Notes: generated by a model from the sequence alone, not told the origin. A DNA stretch of 64,000 nt from Boseongicola sp. (GCA_014075275.1 CP046179.1:2861932-2925931), one strand, 5' to 3'; positions 44,410 to 54,801 are shown, counted from the stretch's first letter. A program made the numbers and translations.

Positions 44410-45957
44410 GTGCTGCAATTCCATTTCGCCGACGCCGCACTCTTCGGCTTGAGCGCTTTTGTCGCCTCTTATCTTGCTCTGGCAACATTGCGAAAATTGC
44501 CTTGGGCTCGGCCAAAAGCCTCCCCGTCCACCGAACTTTATGGCGATCCACTTATCTTCCTGATCCGCGACGATACTCTTCTGGACGCCAACTTCTCCGG
44601 CCAGAGATTGCTACAGGTCCACGGCACGGACAGCCTCGAAATGTCCGCGCTTCGCCAGGCATTGCATGCTCAGTTTGATCAGGTGGACACCCTACTCGCC
44701 GCGAGTCGTTCGACTCCAACCAAGACTGCAGTCTCACGCGATGGCTCCAAACAGGCAATTGCAGAATTCGCTCAGGGAACTTTGCGGCTAAAAATCTCAA
44801 GTCGTGATGTCGAAACACCCTCGTCAGAGGACATACATCGCTTATCCGCCCAGGAAGCCGAGCTTGAAACCCTGCGTCAATCAACAGACAGCGCACCCTA
44901 TTTGGTCTGGCGGCAAGCCGCTGATGGCACACCAATCTGGGTTAACCGGGCATACGTTGAAGCTGTACGCGAGATATACGGTGCGAAGCGTGCTCTCGAA
45001 TGGCCCCTGCCACGCCTATTCCCGGTAGCAGAACGCGGCGCACCCCGGCGTATTGCTTTAGGCGCACCAGATCAGGAAAGCGCAAGATGGTTTGAATGCC
45101 ACAGCGTTCCCATTGGAAAAGATACGCTGGTAACGGCATTTGACGCTGACGCAACAGTCAATGCAGAAACTCAACTGCGCGAATTTATGCAGACGCTGAC
45201 AAAAACATTTTCTCAACTGACGATTGGACTGGCGATATTCGACAGATCGAGGAATCTGGCACTGTTTAACCCCGCACTGACCGAACTGACGCGCCTTCCC
45301 GTAGACTTTCTTGCATCGCGGCCGGGGCTGTCCGAGTTGTTGGATAAACTTCGTGAACGCAACATGGCGCCTGAACCCAAAGATTATCGAAGCTGGCGCA
45401 AATCCATTGCCGATCTTGAAGCTGCTGCCGAAAACGGCTCTTACAGCGATACGTGGTCTTTACCTGGCAATCTTACTTATCGAGTCACAGGACGCCCACA
45501 CCCCGACGGAGCAATTGCTTTTCTTTTTGAGGATATCAGTGCCGAGATGACGTTAACGCGTCAGTTCCGGAGAGAGCTTGAGGTTGGTCAAACGCTCTTA
45601 AACAACATGGATGACGCAACCGCCCTATTCTCCGGCACAGGTGCATGTGTTCTGACAAATCGTGCCTACCGGCAGCTGTGGCGCGTCGATCCTGACAGTT
45701 CTATTGCCGAGACCTCATTCATTGACGCCAGCCGGGTGTGGCATGTCAATTCGGTTCCCACGCCAATCTGGGGCGATTTTCGGGACTTTGCCGCCGATAC
45801 ATCTGAAAGGGTGGAATGGACTGCCGTGACAGCAATGCAGGACGGTCGAAGATTGTCCTGTCGGTTTATTCCAATGACCGGGGGTGGCACCCAAGTGATC
45901 TTTCGCACCTCCGGGCGCGCCCAAGGTGTTAACGAACCCTTTCTCGAAGTCGTCTAA
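44410..45957 (+). CDS. PAS-domain signalling protein without a kinase domain
   Basis: A 515-residue protein, GTG start, with an N-terminal membrane segment (ALFGLSAFVASYLALATL) and at least two or three PAS-like modules (DDTLLDANFSGQRLLQVHG; APYLVWRQAADGTPIWVNRA; IGLAIFDRSRNLALFNPALT; DDATALFSGTGACVLTNRAY). There is no histidine-phosphotransfer or ATPase domain and no GGDEF/EAL. It resembles the PAS-only, DivL-like proteins of Rhodobacterales that feed the CckA-ChpT-CtrA pathway, but this is uncertain. It starts the plus-strand run tsaE-amgK-murU-addBA, with tsaE about 40 bases later. Confidence 0.72.
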   Translation: MLQFHFADAALFGLSAFVASYLALATLRKLPWARPKASPSTELYGDPLIFLIRDDTLLDANFSGQRLLQVHGTDSLEMSALRQALHAQFDQVDTLLAASRSTPTKTAVSRDGSKQAIAEFAQGTLRLKISSRDVETPSSEDIHRLSAQEAELETLRQSTDSAPYLVWRQAADGTPIWVNRAYVEAVREIYGAKRALEWPLPRLFPVAERGAPRRIALGAPDQESARWFECHSVPIGKDTLVTAFDADATVNAETQLREFMQTLTKTFSQLTIGLAIFDRSRNLALFNPALTELTRLPVDFLASRPGLSELLDKLRERNMAPEPKDYRSWRKSIADLEAAAENGSYSDTWSLPGNLTYRVTGRPHPDGAIAFLFEDISAEMTLTRQFRRELEVGQTLLNNMDDATALFSGTGACVLTNRAYRQLWRVDPDSSIAETSFIDASRVWHVNSVPTPIWGDFRDFAADTSERVEWTAVTAMQDGRRLSCRFIPMTGGGTQVIFRTSGRAQGVNEPFLEVV

Positions 45958-45999
45958 TCACCGCTTGAAGTGGGCCGTTGGGACAGCCAAACTACTCCC

Positions 46000-46476
46000 A
46001 TGTCCAGCGAACGCTCCGTCGAACTTTGTCTCAAAACACCGGATGAAACTGCGCAAGCAGCGGGTCTTCTCGCGCCGCTCCTTCGCGCCGGGGATTGTGT
46101 GCTGCTAGACGGCAATCTCGGCACCGGAAAAACCCATTTTGCGCGTGCGCTCATTCAAAAACGTCTTGAAGATGCCGGTTTGTGGGAAGAGGTTCCATCC
46201 CCAACCTACACCCTTGTTCAAATCTACAATGACGGCCTGACCGAGATTTGGCATAGCGACCTGTATCGTCTTCATAGCACAGAGGAATTGGTCGAACTCG
46301 GACTGGATGTCGCGCTCGATACAGCGATCACCCTGATCGAGTGGCCCGATCGCTTGGGCGAACTGACGCCAAAGAATGCGCTGCAACTCAAATTCCAAAT
46401 GAACGGTCAGGGCAGATCTTTGCACGCCACATGGTCCGATACCCGTCTGAATGTATTGATGGGCGTCAATGCCTGA
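46000..46476 (+). CDS. tsaE: t6A biosynthesis ATPase TsaE
   Basis: A 158-residue P-loop ATPase. The Walker A motif is GNLGTGKTHFARAL (the usual form is GDLGAGKT), followed by VPSPTYTLVQIYND and the HSDLYRL switch region and LIEWPDRLG, all diagnostic for TsaE. It drives turnover of the TsaBD complex in t6A synthesis. The MSSERSVELCL start at 46000 is preferred to the in-frame 45970. It overlaps the downstream kinase gene by eight bases. Confidence 0.93.
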   Translation: MSSERSVELCLKTPDETAQAAGLLAPLLRAGDCVLLDGNLGTGKTHFARALIQKRLEDAGLWEEVPSPTYTLVQIYNDGLTEIWHSDLYRLHSTEELVELGLDVALDTAITLIEWPDRLGELTPKNALQLKFQMNGQGRSLHATWSDTRLNVLMGVNA

Positions 46477-47443
46477 CCGCACTGCGCTCATTTCCCAATT
46501 TCTGGCCCACGCTGGCTGGTCTGATGCCGCACAAGCACCGGTCGCTGGTGATCTGTCCTCCCGCCAGTATTTCCGCCTATCGCAAAATGGAAACTCTTCC
46601 ATCCTGATGGACGCGCCCCCGGACAAAGAGCAATCGACGCCGGCTTTTTTGAAAATGGCGCACTGGCTTGCCGAAACCCATCTGTCTTCGCCCGAAATTA
46701 TTGCCGACGATGCTTCCAATGGCCTGCTGTTGCTGGAAGATTTCGGTGACAACAAACTGTCCGACATCGTGCGCAGCGCGCCGCATCTTCAGCAAGACCA
46801 CTACGAAATCGCCCTGCAAGCCCTTCTCAGAATTCGCAACAAACCTGCGCCAGATCTCCCTCGCCCCAACGCCGTAGATCTAACCCAAGCCACAAAGCTT
46901 TTCGACGATTGGTATCCGCAAGTTGGCTCCCAATCACTCCAGCCGTTCCGCGATATCCTATGTGCAAAGCTGACTGTCCTGCTAGCCAACCCACCAACGG
47001 TCTCACTCCGCGACTTCCATGCCGACAACATCATTTGGCTCCCCGACCGGACCGGCCCGAAAAAGCTGGGGCTACTCGATTTTCAGGATGCAATACTCAC
47101 GCACCCGGCTTACGACCTGATGTCTCTCCTGACCGACGCTCGCGTCGATGTTCCAAAGCCTGTTCGAGACACGCTAACCCAGTCTTACGCTGCGTTGACT
47201 GGCGACAATCACTCCAAACTGGCAGAAGCCGTGGCTATCCTCGGTGCCCAGCGCAATCTGCGCATCCTCGGTATCTTCGCCCGCGCCGCGCGGCGCGACG
47301 GCAAGACCGCCCACCTTAGCGCCATCCCTCGCGTCCTCGGCTACCTCAAAGATTGCGCCGCGCACCCAGCATTCGGTCAATCGGGCCAGCACCTGATTGA
47401 CAACATCCCTAACCCTGACCTTCTGATGGAATTCCAAACATGA
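46469..47443 (+). CDS. amgK: Anomeric MurNAc/GlcNAc kinase-type phosphotransferase
   Basis: A 324-residue aminoglycoside-phosphotransferase-fold kinase. The catalytic loop is SLRDFHADNIIWLPD and the metal-binding segment is GLLDFQDAILTHPAYDL. In Pseudomonas and alphaproteobacteria the AmgK-MurU pair recycles MurNAc to UDP-MurNAc, bypassing de novo synthesis and fosfomycin. Immediate coupling to the MurU-like gene (four-base overlap) supports that. The N-terminal lobe (SSRQYFRL, SSILMDAPP) is normal. Confidence 0.87.
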   Translation: MPDRTALISQFLAHAGWSDAAQAPVAGDLSSRQYFRLSQNGNSSILMDAPPDKEQSTPAFLKMAHWLAETHLSSPEIIADDASNGLLLLEDFGDNKLSDIVRSAPHLQQDHYEIALQALLRIRNKPAPDLPRPNAVDLTQATKLFDDWYPQVGSQSLQPFRDILCAKLTVLLANPPTVSLRDFHADNIIWLPDRTGPKKLGLLDFQDAILTHPAYDLMSLLTDARVDVPKPVRDTLTQSYAALTGDNHSKLAEAVAILGAQRNLRILGIFARAARRDGKTAHLSAIPRVLGYLKDCAAHPAFGQSGQHLIDNIPNPDLLMEFQT

Positions 47444-48120
47444 CTGCACCCATCAGCCTCATGATATTCGCAGCCGGATTCGGAAAGCGCATGGGAGTCC
47501 TCACCAAAGACACGCCCAAGCCTATGCTGCTGCTCAACGGTAAGCCTTTGATCGACCACGCAATCGCCTTCGGGCAACAGGTCAGCTCAACGCCCATCGT
47601 CGCGAACACCCACTATTTGCATGACAAAATCGCGCCGCACCTCGCCGCCCAGAACATCCGAACATTCCACGAAACGCCCGATATCCTCGATACCGGCGGC
47701 GGACTTCTTGCAGCACGCGATCACCTCACTTCGCCAACAATGACGCTAAACCCTGATTACGCTTGGATCGGGCCTAACCCGCTCCAATACCTTCAAAATG
47801 AATGGCGCGACGACATGCAGGCGCTGTTATTGCTCATTGATCCAGCCAAAGCACATAACCGCGAGGGTCCCGGCGACTTTGCGCTCGCTGACGGCAAGCT
47901 CACACGGGGTGGCCCGATGATCTACCCTGGCGCTCAGATCATCCGCACCAATCGTTTGCATGAAATCGGCCAATCCAAATTCTCGCTGAACGCCTATTGG
48001 GATCTATTGGCGGAAAGCACAGGCATTCACGGCACCGTCTATCCCGGCGAGTGGTGCGATATTGGAAATCCCGAAGGTCTCGCAATGGCCGAAGCCCTAA
48101 CGGGAGCCGCCCATGTTTGA
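47440..48120 (+). CDS. murU: MurNAc-1-phosphate uridylyltransferase-type nucleotidyltransferase
   Basis: A 226-residue sugar nucleotidyltransferase. The signature FAAGFGKRMGVLTKDTPKPM, PLIDHAIAFG, ETPDILDTGGGLLAA and the C-terminal GEWCDIGNPEGLAMAEAL are present. With AmgK it forms UDP-MurNAc from recycled MurNAc-1-phosphate. It begins inside the amgK end and overlaps addB by eight bases, in one long transcript with tsaE and addBA. Confidence 0.88.
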   Translation: MTAPISLMIFAAGFGKRMGVLTKDTPKPMLLLNGKPLIDHAIAFGQQVSSTPIVANTHYLHDKIAPHLAAQNIRTFHETPDILDTGGGLLAARDHLTSPTMTLNPDYAWIGPNPLQYLQNEWRDDMQALLLLIDPAKAHNREGPGDFALADGKLTRGGPMIYPGAQIIRTNRLHEIGQSKFSLNAYWDLLAESTGIHGTVYPGEWCDIGNPEGLAMAEALTGAAHV

Positions 48121-51085
48121 CCCTTCGCCCAACCCCCGCGTTTTTGCTGTCCCACCGGGCGCTGATTTCCCGGCCGCGGTCGTCGACGGAATCCTGACTG
48201 CCCACGCTAACCAACCACCCGAAACGCTTGCTCGCACCCGTATTTTTGTCAACACCGAACGCATGCGCCGCCGCATGACAGACCTTTTTGCGCAAGGCCC
48301 TGCTCGCCTATTACCGCGCATTCATCTCGTCACCGACACTCCGCAGCTGGTGCCATGGGCCGACTTGCCGCAACCCGCACAGAAAATTGCCCGCAGCCTC
48401 GAATTCGCACGCCTTATCGCTCCGCTTTTGGACGGCGAAGTGGCCCCGGCTCCCCGCTCGGCCCTGTTTGATCTTGCGGACAGCCTCACAGCACTCCTTG
48501 ACGAAATGCACAGCGAAGGGGTCGCTCCAGATGATATCCTGAACCTTGATGTCACTGACCAATCTGGCCACTGGGCCCGCGCGCAGAGCTTTCTTGGCAT
48601 TGTCCGCGATTACCTGGATGCTACGCACGGCACTAATTTGGATCCCGAAGCGCGCTTTCGCGCTGCTACAAATGCTCTAATCGACAGTTGGCAAAGCCAA
48701 CCACCGGAAACACCTGTTCTTGTTATCGGCTCAACAGGCTCCCGCGGAACAACATTCGAACTAATGAAGGCCGCCGCCCGTCTGCCTCAAGGCGCTGTGG
48801 TTCTTCCCGGCTTTGACCGTGATCTGCCCCACAATGTATGGAAGACACTTTCCAGGTCGGACGATTCCCAACCGCTCGAAGATCATCCGCAGTTCCGTTT
48901 TTCGGCTTTTCTCGGGGCGTTAGACATCACACCCGATGACGTTCAGGACTGGCCAGCCATCACACCTGACCCTCAACGTAATCGCTTGATTTCCCTATCT
49001 CTTCGTCCAGCTCCAGTAACAGACCAATGGCGCGCCGAAGGTCCCGCCTTGGGCGACTTGGTGCCAGCGACCGAGGGGCTGTCGATCATCGAAGCTCCAC
49101 AATCTCGCGACGAGGCGCTCGCCATTGCCGTCGCGCTGCGCAACGCTATTGATTCCGGCCAAACGGCTGCGCTCATAACGTCAGATCGGACACTTGGTCG
49201 ACGGGTTACCGCCGCGCTTCAGCGCTGGGATATCACACCTGATGACAGCGCCGGTCGCCCTTTGTCGCTGACACCTCCCGGGCGCCTATTGCGGCAGATC
49301 GCGCGTGTTATGGGCACCGATCCCCGCGCTGAAGACGTGATCGGTATATTGAAACACCCTCTAACCCAGACGGGCGGAGAAGATCGTGGCCCCCATCTTC
49401 GCAACACGCGCGAACTCGAACTGCTTTTGCGTCGGAAATCGGCGGTCGCAGTCTCGGAAACCTTGCTCACGAAATTCGTTGACGATGACGAAGGCCGAAC
49501 CGATTGGACAAATTGGTTGCGAGATCTTTTGGGCGATTTTGCAGTATCGACCGTCCCTACCCTGGGGGCTAGCCACACCAAACTCATATCCATTGCCGAA
49601 ATGATTGCGCGCGGCCAGTCTGACGAAGGCACCGGTCAACTTTGGGAGCAGAACGCAGGCCGCAAAACTCGCGAAGTTTGTGATCGACTGGACGACGATG
49701 CAATTGCTGCTGCTCCGATGCCTCCGACGGACTACCTTCGATTGTTAGACAAATCACTTGCGGCTGAAGATGCTCGCGAAACAGATGAGACGCGCCCCGA
49801 CGTCATGATCTGGGGCACACTAGAGGCGCGCGTACAGGGTGCCGACCTGGTCATTCTAGGGGGTCTGAACGAAGGCACTTGGCCTTCTCGCGCAACTCCG
49901 GACCCCTGGCTCAGTCGTCAGATGCGGCGTGATGCCGGGCTGTTGTCGCCCGAGCGGCAGATTGGCCTTTCGGCGCACGACTACCAACAGGCTGTTGCCG
50001 CAAAATCTGTGATCTTGTCGCGCACGCGTCGCGACGACGAGGCTGAAACAGTGCCGTCCCGATGGATAAACCGACTCCTAAACTTGTTGGGGGGCCTTCC
50101 TGATCAAAATGGTCCCGACGCAGTTCTCGCAATGAAGGCCCGCGGCCAATCATTTCTTGATGTTGCCGCCGCCCTTGACGCCCCAACCGGCGAACCTGAA
50201 CCCGAACCACGCCAGGCACCCGCGCCGCCAACCGAAGTGCGCCCGAAATCCTTCACTGTCACCGAAATTGAAAAGCTCATCCGAGACCCATACGCGATTT
50301 ACGCCCGCTACATTCTGAAGCTCAGCGCATTAAACCCGCTCCGCCCCGAACCAGGTGCAGCAATGCGCGGTGACGCCTTTCATGCTGTCATGGAGTGCTT
50401 TGTGCGTTGTGGCCCCCACACCGACACCGCCAGCGCTCAAGAGAAATTCATGGAAATCGCACAAGACGTTCTCGCCGATAAAGTCCCATGGCCCGCCATC
50501 CGCGCCCTCTGGTTCGCTCATCTCAGCACAATTGCCCCGCGCATCGCAGAAGAAGAAATCGCCCGCCAGTCCGGTGCCAAAAACGTGGTGCTGGAAGAAA
50601 AGGGCGCTGTCTCCCTGCCCGGCACGCCCTTTGAAATTCGCGGCAAAGCTGACCGCATTGATCAACGCCCCGACGGCGATGTCATCATCTACGATTACAA
50701 GTCGGGCCAGGCTCCCTCGAAAAAGCAAATCCGCTACTATCAACGCCAGTTACTTATCGAGGCCGTAATGGCCGAACACGGAGCTTTTAAGAAACTCGGC
50801 CCGGTCGGCGTTGCTCTCGTCGAATACCTCGCCCTAAATCGCGCCGGCAAAAATCTATCATTGGAGCTGACCGAACACGAACTCGACAAAACGCCTGTCG
50901 ATTTCCGTCCGGCCACAATCGAACGCGAACTCACACAACTTCTCACCCATTTCCACCAGTCCAGTCAAGGGTATGTCTCTCGCCGCGCAATGGAATCGCT
51001 CCGCTGGGACGGAGACTTCGACCACCTCGCCCGCTTCGGCGAATGGTCCGCCACCGATGAAATAGAAACGGTGCCACTGCCATGA
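48113..51085 (+). CDS. addB: Double-strand break repair protein AddB (alphaproteobacterial type)
   Basis: A 990-residue partner of AddA. The N-terminal helicase-like region carries a degenerate P-loop (VFAVPPGADFP), as is normal for alphaproteobacterial AddB. The C-terminal PD-(D/E)XK nuclease is clear: KSFTVTEIEKLIRDPYAIYA, GKADRIDQRPDGDVIIYDYK and the SGQAPSKKQIRYYQRQLLIE segment. The complex processes DNA ends for RecA recombination. It overlaps addA by four bases. Confidence 0.94.
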   Translation: MFDPSPNPRVFAVPPGADFPAAVVDGILTAHANQPPETLARTRIFVNTERMRRRMTDLFAQGPARLLPRIHLVTDTPQLVPWADLPQPAQKIARSLEFARLIAPLLDGEVAPAPRSALFDLADSLTALLDEMHSEGVAPDDILNLDVTDQSGHWARAQSFLGIVRDYLDATHGTNLDPEARFRAATNALIDSWQSQPPETPVLVIGSTGSRGTTFELMKAAARLPQGAVVLPGFDRDLPHNVWKTLSRSDDSQPLEDHPQFRFSAFLGALDITPDDVQDWPAITPDPQRNRLISLSLRPAPVTDQWRAEGPALGDLVPATEGLSIIEAPQSRDEALAIAVALRNAIDSGQTAALITSDRTLGRRVTAALQRWDITPDDSAGRPLSLTPPGRLLRQIARVMGTDPRAEDVIGILKHPLTQTGGEDRGPHLRNTRELELLLRRKSAVAVSETLLTKFVDDDEGRTDWTNWLRDLLGDFAVSTVPTLGASHTKLISIAEMIARGQSDEGTGQLWEQNAGRKTREVCDRLDDDAIAAAPMPPTDYLRLLDKSLAAEDARETDETRPDVMIWGTLEARVQGADLVILGGLNEGTWPSRATPDPWLSRQMRRDAGLLSPERQIGLSAHDYQQAVAAKSVILSRTRRDDEAETVPSRWINRLLNLLGGLPDQNGPDAVLAMKARGQSFLDVAAALDAPTGEPEPEPRQAPAPPTEVRPKSFTVTEIEKLIRDPYAIYARYILKLSALNPLRPEPGAAMRGDAFHAVMECFVRCGPHTDTASAQEKFMEIAQDVLADKVPWPAIRALWFAHLSTIAPRIAEEEIARQSGAKNVVLEEKGAVSLPGTPFEIRGKADRIDQRPDGDVIIYDYKSGQAPSKKQIRYYQRQLLIEAVMAEHGAFKKLGPVGVALVEYLALNRAGKNLSLELTEHELDKTPVDFRPATIERELTQLLTHFHQSSQGYVSRRAMESLRWDGDFDHLARFGEWSATDEIETVPLP

Positions 51086-54000
51086 CCGCGCCCAATGATG
51101 CCACGCAGGCCCAGATAACAGCCGCCAACCCGCTTGCTTCCACCTGGCTCTCTGCAAATGCCGGTTCCGGCAAAACCCGAGTTCTAACCGACCGCGTCGC
51201 CCGTCTCCTGCTGCGCTGTGCCAACCCCCAGCGGATATTGTGTCTCACCTACACCAAGGCCGCCGCCAGTGAGATGCAGAATCGCCTTTTTCAACGCCTC
51301 GGCGAATGGTCGATGCTGGATGATGCGGCTCTTACCCGTAATCTGCGCGAGCTAGGCGAAGTTGAAACACCGGATCTGGCTCGTGCCCGCACACTTTTTG
51401 CGCGCGCAATTGAAGCCCCCGGCGGCTTGAAGATCCAAACCATTCACAGCTTCTGTTCGTCTCTATTAAGGCAATTTCCGCTCGAATCCGGCGTTTCCCC
51501 GCAGTTTCGCGAGCTGGACGACATCGGTAAATCCGACGTCATAGCGCGCGTTCTTGATCAAATGGCCGAAGACGGAAATTCCGCTCTTGCTGACATCGCG
51601 CGGCAATACACAGGAGACGACTTAAGTACGCTTGCGGCAACGATCACTGGCAAAGAGGATGAATTTGCCAACCGGCGGCGTGAAGACGTTTTCGCCGCCT
51701 TCGAGTTGGACCCGTTCACAACCGAAACAGACGTCCTCAATGACGCGCTGACGCAATCCGACCTCGATTTTCTGATGGGCCTGCCGCCAATCCTATCCCG
51801 GTCCGACAAATCAACAGATCATAAGCTCGGCAACGCTCTTTCCGGCCTTCCAGATACGCCCTCATTCGCAATTTTGCCCTTATTAGAGACTATATTTCTC
51901 TTCGGCAGCACCGCCAAAGCCCCCTTTGCTGCCAAGACATCAACAACCCCGACTAAGGGATTTCGCGAGGGGATTTTTGCGGCATACACCTCACAACTCC
52001 ACGATATCATGCACCAGATCGAGGCAGCCCGCCCCGCTCGTATCGCCCTCAATGCCGCTCACCAGACTTGGGCCTTGCACGCTTTCGCCGCGGACTTCTT
52101 GCCCGCCTACCGTGACGAAAAGAACGCCGTCGGGGCGCTAGACTTCGATGATCTCATTCACAAAGCTCGCGCCCTGCTCACAAATGAAAGTCTGGCCTGG
52201 GTTCTTTTCCGACTTGATGGCGGAATTGACCACATCCTTGTGGACGAGGCCCAGGATACCAGCCCTGCTCAGTGGCAGGTGATTGACGCGCTCGCCACCG
52301 AAATCACCGCGGGGTTGGGTGCGCGCACCGATCGCGATCGCTCTCTTTTTGTCGTTGGTGACAAGAAGCAGTCGATTTACAGCTTTCAGGGGGCTGACGC
52401 CCGTGGATTCGACACTATGGCGGATCATTTCAGCGCGCGCCTCGAAAATGGCCCCGGCCTGCAACGACATGAACTGTTGCATTCTTTCCGCTCATCCCCT
52501 GCCATACTCAGTGCCGTGGACCACACATTCACCGGCAATCTGTCCGACGGCCTCGGCGACCATATCGAACATCGCGCCTTCGTATCCGACCTTCCCGGAC
52601 GCGTAGACGTTTGGCCCTTGGTTCCAAAGCCAGTCATGGAAGACGAGCCTGCATGGCACGACCCGATTGATCGCAAAGCAGCGAACTCACCAGTTGTGAT
52701 ATTGGCGAACCAAATTGCTGATAAGATTGTCGGATTACTTCAAAGTGGCACTAAACCGGGAAAAAATGGCAGTTTCGAGCCGATTTCCGCCGGGGATATT
52801 CTAATCCTGGTTCAGCGCCGCGGACCTCTTTTCGATCACCTGATCAGCGCCTGCAAGGTCCGCAATCTGCCAATTGCCGGTGCGGACCGTCTAAAAGTGA
52901 ATGCCGAACTGGCAGTGCGTGATTTGCTCGCACTTCTTTCTTTCCTGGCGCTCCCCGAAGATGATCTGGCCCTCGCCACAACCCTGCGTTCGCCGCTGTT
53001 CGGCTGGTCCCAGGCCGATCTCTATCAACTGGCTCATAAACGAAGTGGCTTTCTTTGGGCCTCGCTCCGAGATAGCGAAAACCACCTGCAAACGCTCGAC
53101 GTCCTCCATGACCTGCGCCGTCATTCTGATTTTCTGCGCCCATATGAGCTTTTGGAGCGTATTCTGATCCGTCACAGCGGCCGTAAGTTGCTCATGAAAC
53201 GCCTGGGTTCCGAGGCCGAAGACGGTATTAACGAGGTACTCAATCAAGCCCTCGCCTACGAGCAAACCGACGTCCCGACCCTGACAGGATTTCTAGCTCG
53301 TGCAGGCGCAAATGATATTGAAGTTAAACGACAATCCGACACCTCCGGCGGGCTGATCCGCGTCATGACAGTGCACGGAGCAAAGGGGCTGGAGTCGTCA
53401 GTCGTTATTCTTCCAGACACTATACGGCGCAAAAGCTCTATCACCGATTCTGTAATAATGGACGACGCTCGGTTTCCCTTCTGGAATCTGGGAGCAAAAG
53501 ACGCACCCGAAGCCATTCAAGACGCCAAAAATACGCTGCAGACGGCCAGCGAGGAAGAGCGGCAACGCCTGCTCTACGTTGCCATGACGCGCGCAAAGCA
53601 CTGGTTGATTGTGGGCGGGGCTGCTCAAGACAGCATGTCTGATGACAACTGGCACTCTGCAATTGAGCATGGAGTCCGACAAGCAGGCGGCGTTGATGTA
53701 ACCGAAGGTGAAAAGACAATTCTGCGACTACAGCACGGCAGTTGGGCAGGTGCGGTCGCGGTTGAAAACTCTGGTACAGAGACTGATAATACGCGCGCGA
53801 TGGCTCAGCCCTCAGCAAGCGCTCCACCGACGCCAGTCCGGATGACGTCTGTATCCCCGTCTGATTTGGGCGGCCCAAAGGCACTCCCCGGAGACACCCG
53901 CCTCAGCCAAGACGCTGCGATGAAGCGGGGCACAGATATCCATTTGCTTCTCGAACACCTGCCGGACTACGCGCAGCATGACTGGCCCAGGATCGCTCAG

Positions 54001-54378
54001 CGCCTTTTGATGCAAGAAGATACCGAAGACCTTCTGCGGGATGCCTCAAACGCCATCGACTTTGCGCCAGACATCTTCTCGCCGCACACGCTGGCCGAAG
54101 TCAGCCTTGCCGCGCCGCTTTCGTCCAAACAACAGCTCGTCGGAACCATTGACCGATTGATCGTTTTGCCAGACCGCATTCGCGTCATCGACTTCAAATC
54201 AAATGCCGTTTTACCCAAGCGACCCGAAGACACCCCAGCGGGTATTCTGCGCCAGATGGGCGCCTATCTGGAGGCTGTCCAGGCCATTTGGCCTGATCGT
54301 GAAATATCGCTGGAAATCCTTTGGACATCTGCCCCGCGCCTGATGATCCTGGAACACGCCATCGTGAGGCACGCGTAA
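51082..54378 (+). CDS. addA: Double-strand break repair helicase-nuclease AddA
   Basis: A 1098-residue UvrD-like helicase fused to a nuclease. Walker A is SANAGSGKTRVLTDRVARLL, motif Ia LCLTYTKAAASEM, motif II LVDEAQDTSPAQW, motif III VVGDKKQSIYSFQGA, motif V MTVHGAKGLESSVV and motif VI LLYVAMTRAKHWLI. The C-terminal nuclease has VIDFKSNAVLPKRPEDTP with LRQMGAYLEAV. With AddB it resects double-strand breaks. It is the last gene of the tsaE-addA run; trxA follows with its own promoter. Confidence 0.97.
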   Translation: MTAPNDATQAQITAANPLASTWLSANAGSGKTRVLTDRVARLLLRCANPQRILCLTYTKAAASEMQNRLFQRLGEWSMLDDAALTRNLRELGEVETPDLARARTLFARAIEAPGGLKIQTIHSFCSSLLRQFPLESGVSPQFRELDDIGKSDVIARVLDQMAEDGNSALADIARQYTGDDLSTLAATITGKEDEFANRRREDVFAAFELDPFTTETDVLNDALTQSDLDFLMGLPPILSRSDKSTDHKLGNALSGLPDTPSFAILPLLETIFLFGSTAKAPFAAKTSTTPTKGFREGIFAAYTSQLHDIMHQIEAARPARIALNAAHQTWALHAFAADFLPAYRDEKNAVGALDFDDLIHKARALLTNESLAWVLFRLDGGIDHILVDEAQDTSPAQWQVIDALATEITAGLGARTDRDRSLFVVGDKKQSIYSFQGADARGFDTMADHFSARLENGPGLQRHELLHSFRSSPAILSAVDHTFTGNLSDGLGDHIEHRAFVSDLPGRVDVWPLVPKPVMEDEPAWHDPIDRKAANSPVVILANQIADKIVGLLQSGTKPGKNGSFEPISAGDILILVQRRGPLFDHLISACKVRNLPIAGADRLKVNAELAVRDLLALLSFLALPEDDLALATTLRSPLFGWSQADLYQLAHKRSGFLWASLRDSENHLQTLDVLHDLRRHSDFLRPYELLERILIRHSGRKLLMKRLGSEAEDGINEVLNQALAYEQTDVPTLTGFLARAGANDIEVKRQSDTSGGLIRVMTVHGAKGLESSVVILPDTIRRKSSITDSVIMDDARFPFWNLGAKDAPEAIQDAKNTLQTASEEERQRLLYVAMTRAKHWLIVGGAAQDSMSDDNWHSAIEHGVRQAGGVDVTEGEKTILRLQHGSWAGAVAVENSGTETDNTRAMAQPSASAPPTPVRMTSVSPSDLGGPKALPGDTRLSQDAAMKRGTDIHLLLEHLPDYAQHDWPRIAQRLLMQEDTEDLLRDASNAIDFAPDIFSPHTLAEVSLAAPLSSKQQLVGTIDRLIVLPDRIRVIDFKSNAVLPKRPEDTPAGILRQMGAYLEAVQAIWPDREISLEILWTSAPRLMILEHAIVRHA

Positions 54379-54394
54379 CCGATGCCACAACATC

Positions 54395-54423
54395 TTGACG
54401 TTTCCCGCGCGCATTCATAGGTT
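54395..54423 (+). promoter_or_regulatory. Candidate promoter of trxA
   Basis: TTGACG (54395-54400) and TAGGTT (54418-54423) are separated by 17 bases, 17 bases after the addA stop and 33 before the trxA start. The -35 is good, the -10 is weak. Confidence 0.45.
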
Positions 54424-54456
54424 CCCCATCTGTCCGCTTCCCCAAGGAGAAATTCA

Positions 54457-54777
54457 ATGGCAACCGTAGCCGTCACCGACGACACATTCGACGCCGAAGT
54501 CCGCCAGTCGGACGTGCCGGTGGTCGTAGATTTCTGGGCCGAATGGTGCGGCCCCTGCAAAATGATCGGCCCGGCTCTGGAAGAGCTTTCGACCGAATAC
54601 GGCGATCAGGTCAAGATCGTGAAGGTAAACGTCGACGAAAACCCGAATTCACCCGCTCAAATGGGTGTTCGCGGCATTCCAGCGCTGTTCCTGTTCAAAG
54701 ACGGCGAGATCGTCTCAAACAAAACCGGCGCCGCTCCAAAAGCAGCGCTCAAGGGTTGGATCGACGAGTCTATCTGA
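54457..54777 (+). CDS. trxA: Thioredoxin
   Basis: A 106-residue cytoplasmic thioredoxin with the active site [10 protein letters not shown] (C31 and C34), the cis-proline in [12 protein letters not shown], and the standard length. It reduces protein disulfides using thioredoxin reductase and NADPH. It has its own likely promoter upstream, an AAGGAG ribosome site, and a strong terminator 25 bases after the stop, so it is probably a single-gene unit. Confidence 0.97.
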   Translation: MATVAVTDDTFDAEVRQSDVPVVVDFWAEWCGPCKMIGPALEELSTEYGDQVKIVKVNVDENPNSPAQMGVRGIPALFLFKDGEIVSNKTGAAPKAALKGWIDESI

Positions 54778-54801
54778 TCCAAGTTAAAGCCTATCCGAAG
54801 C

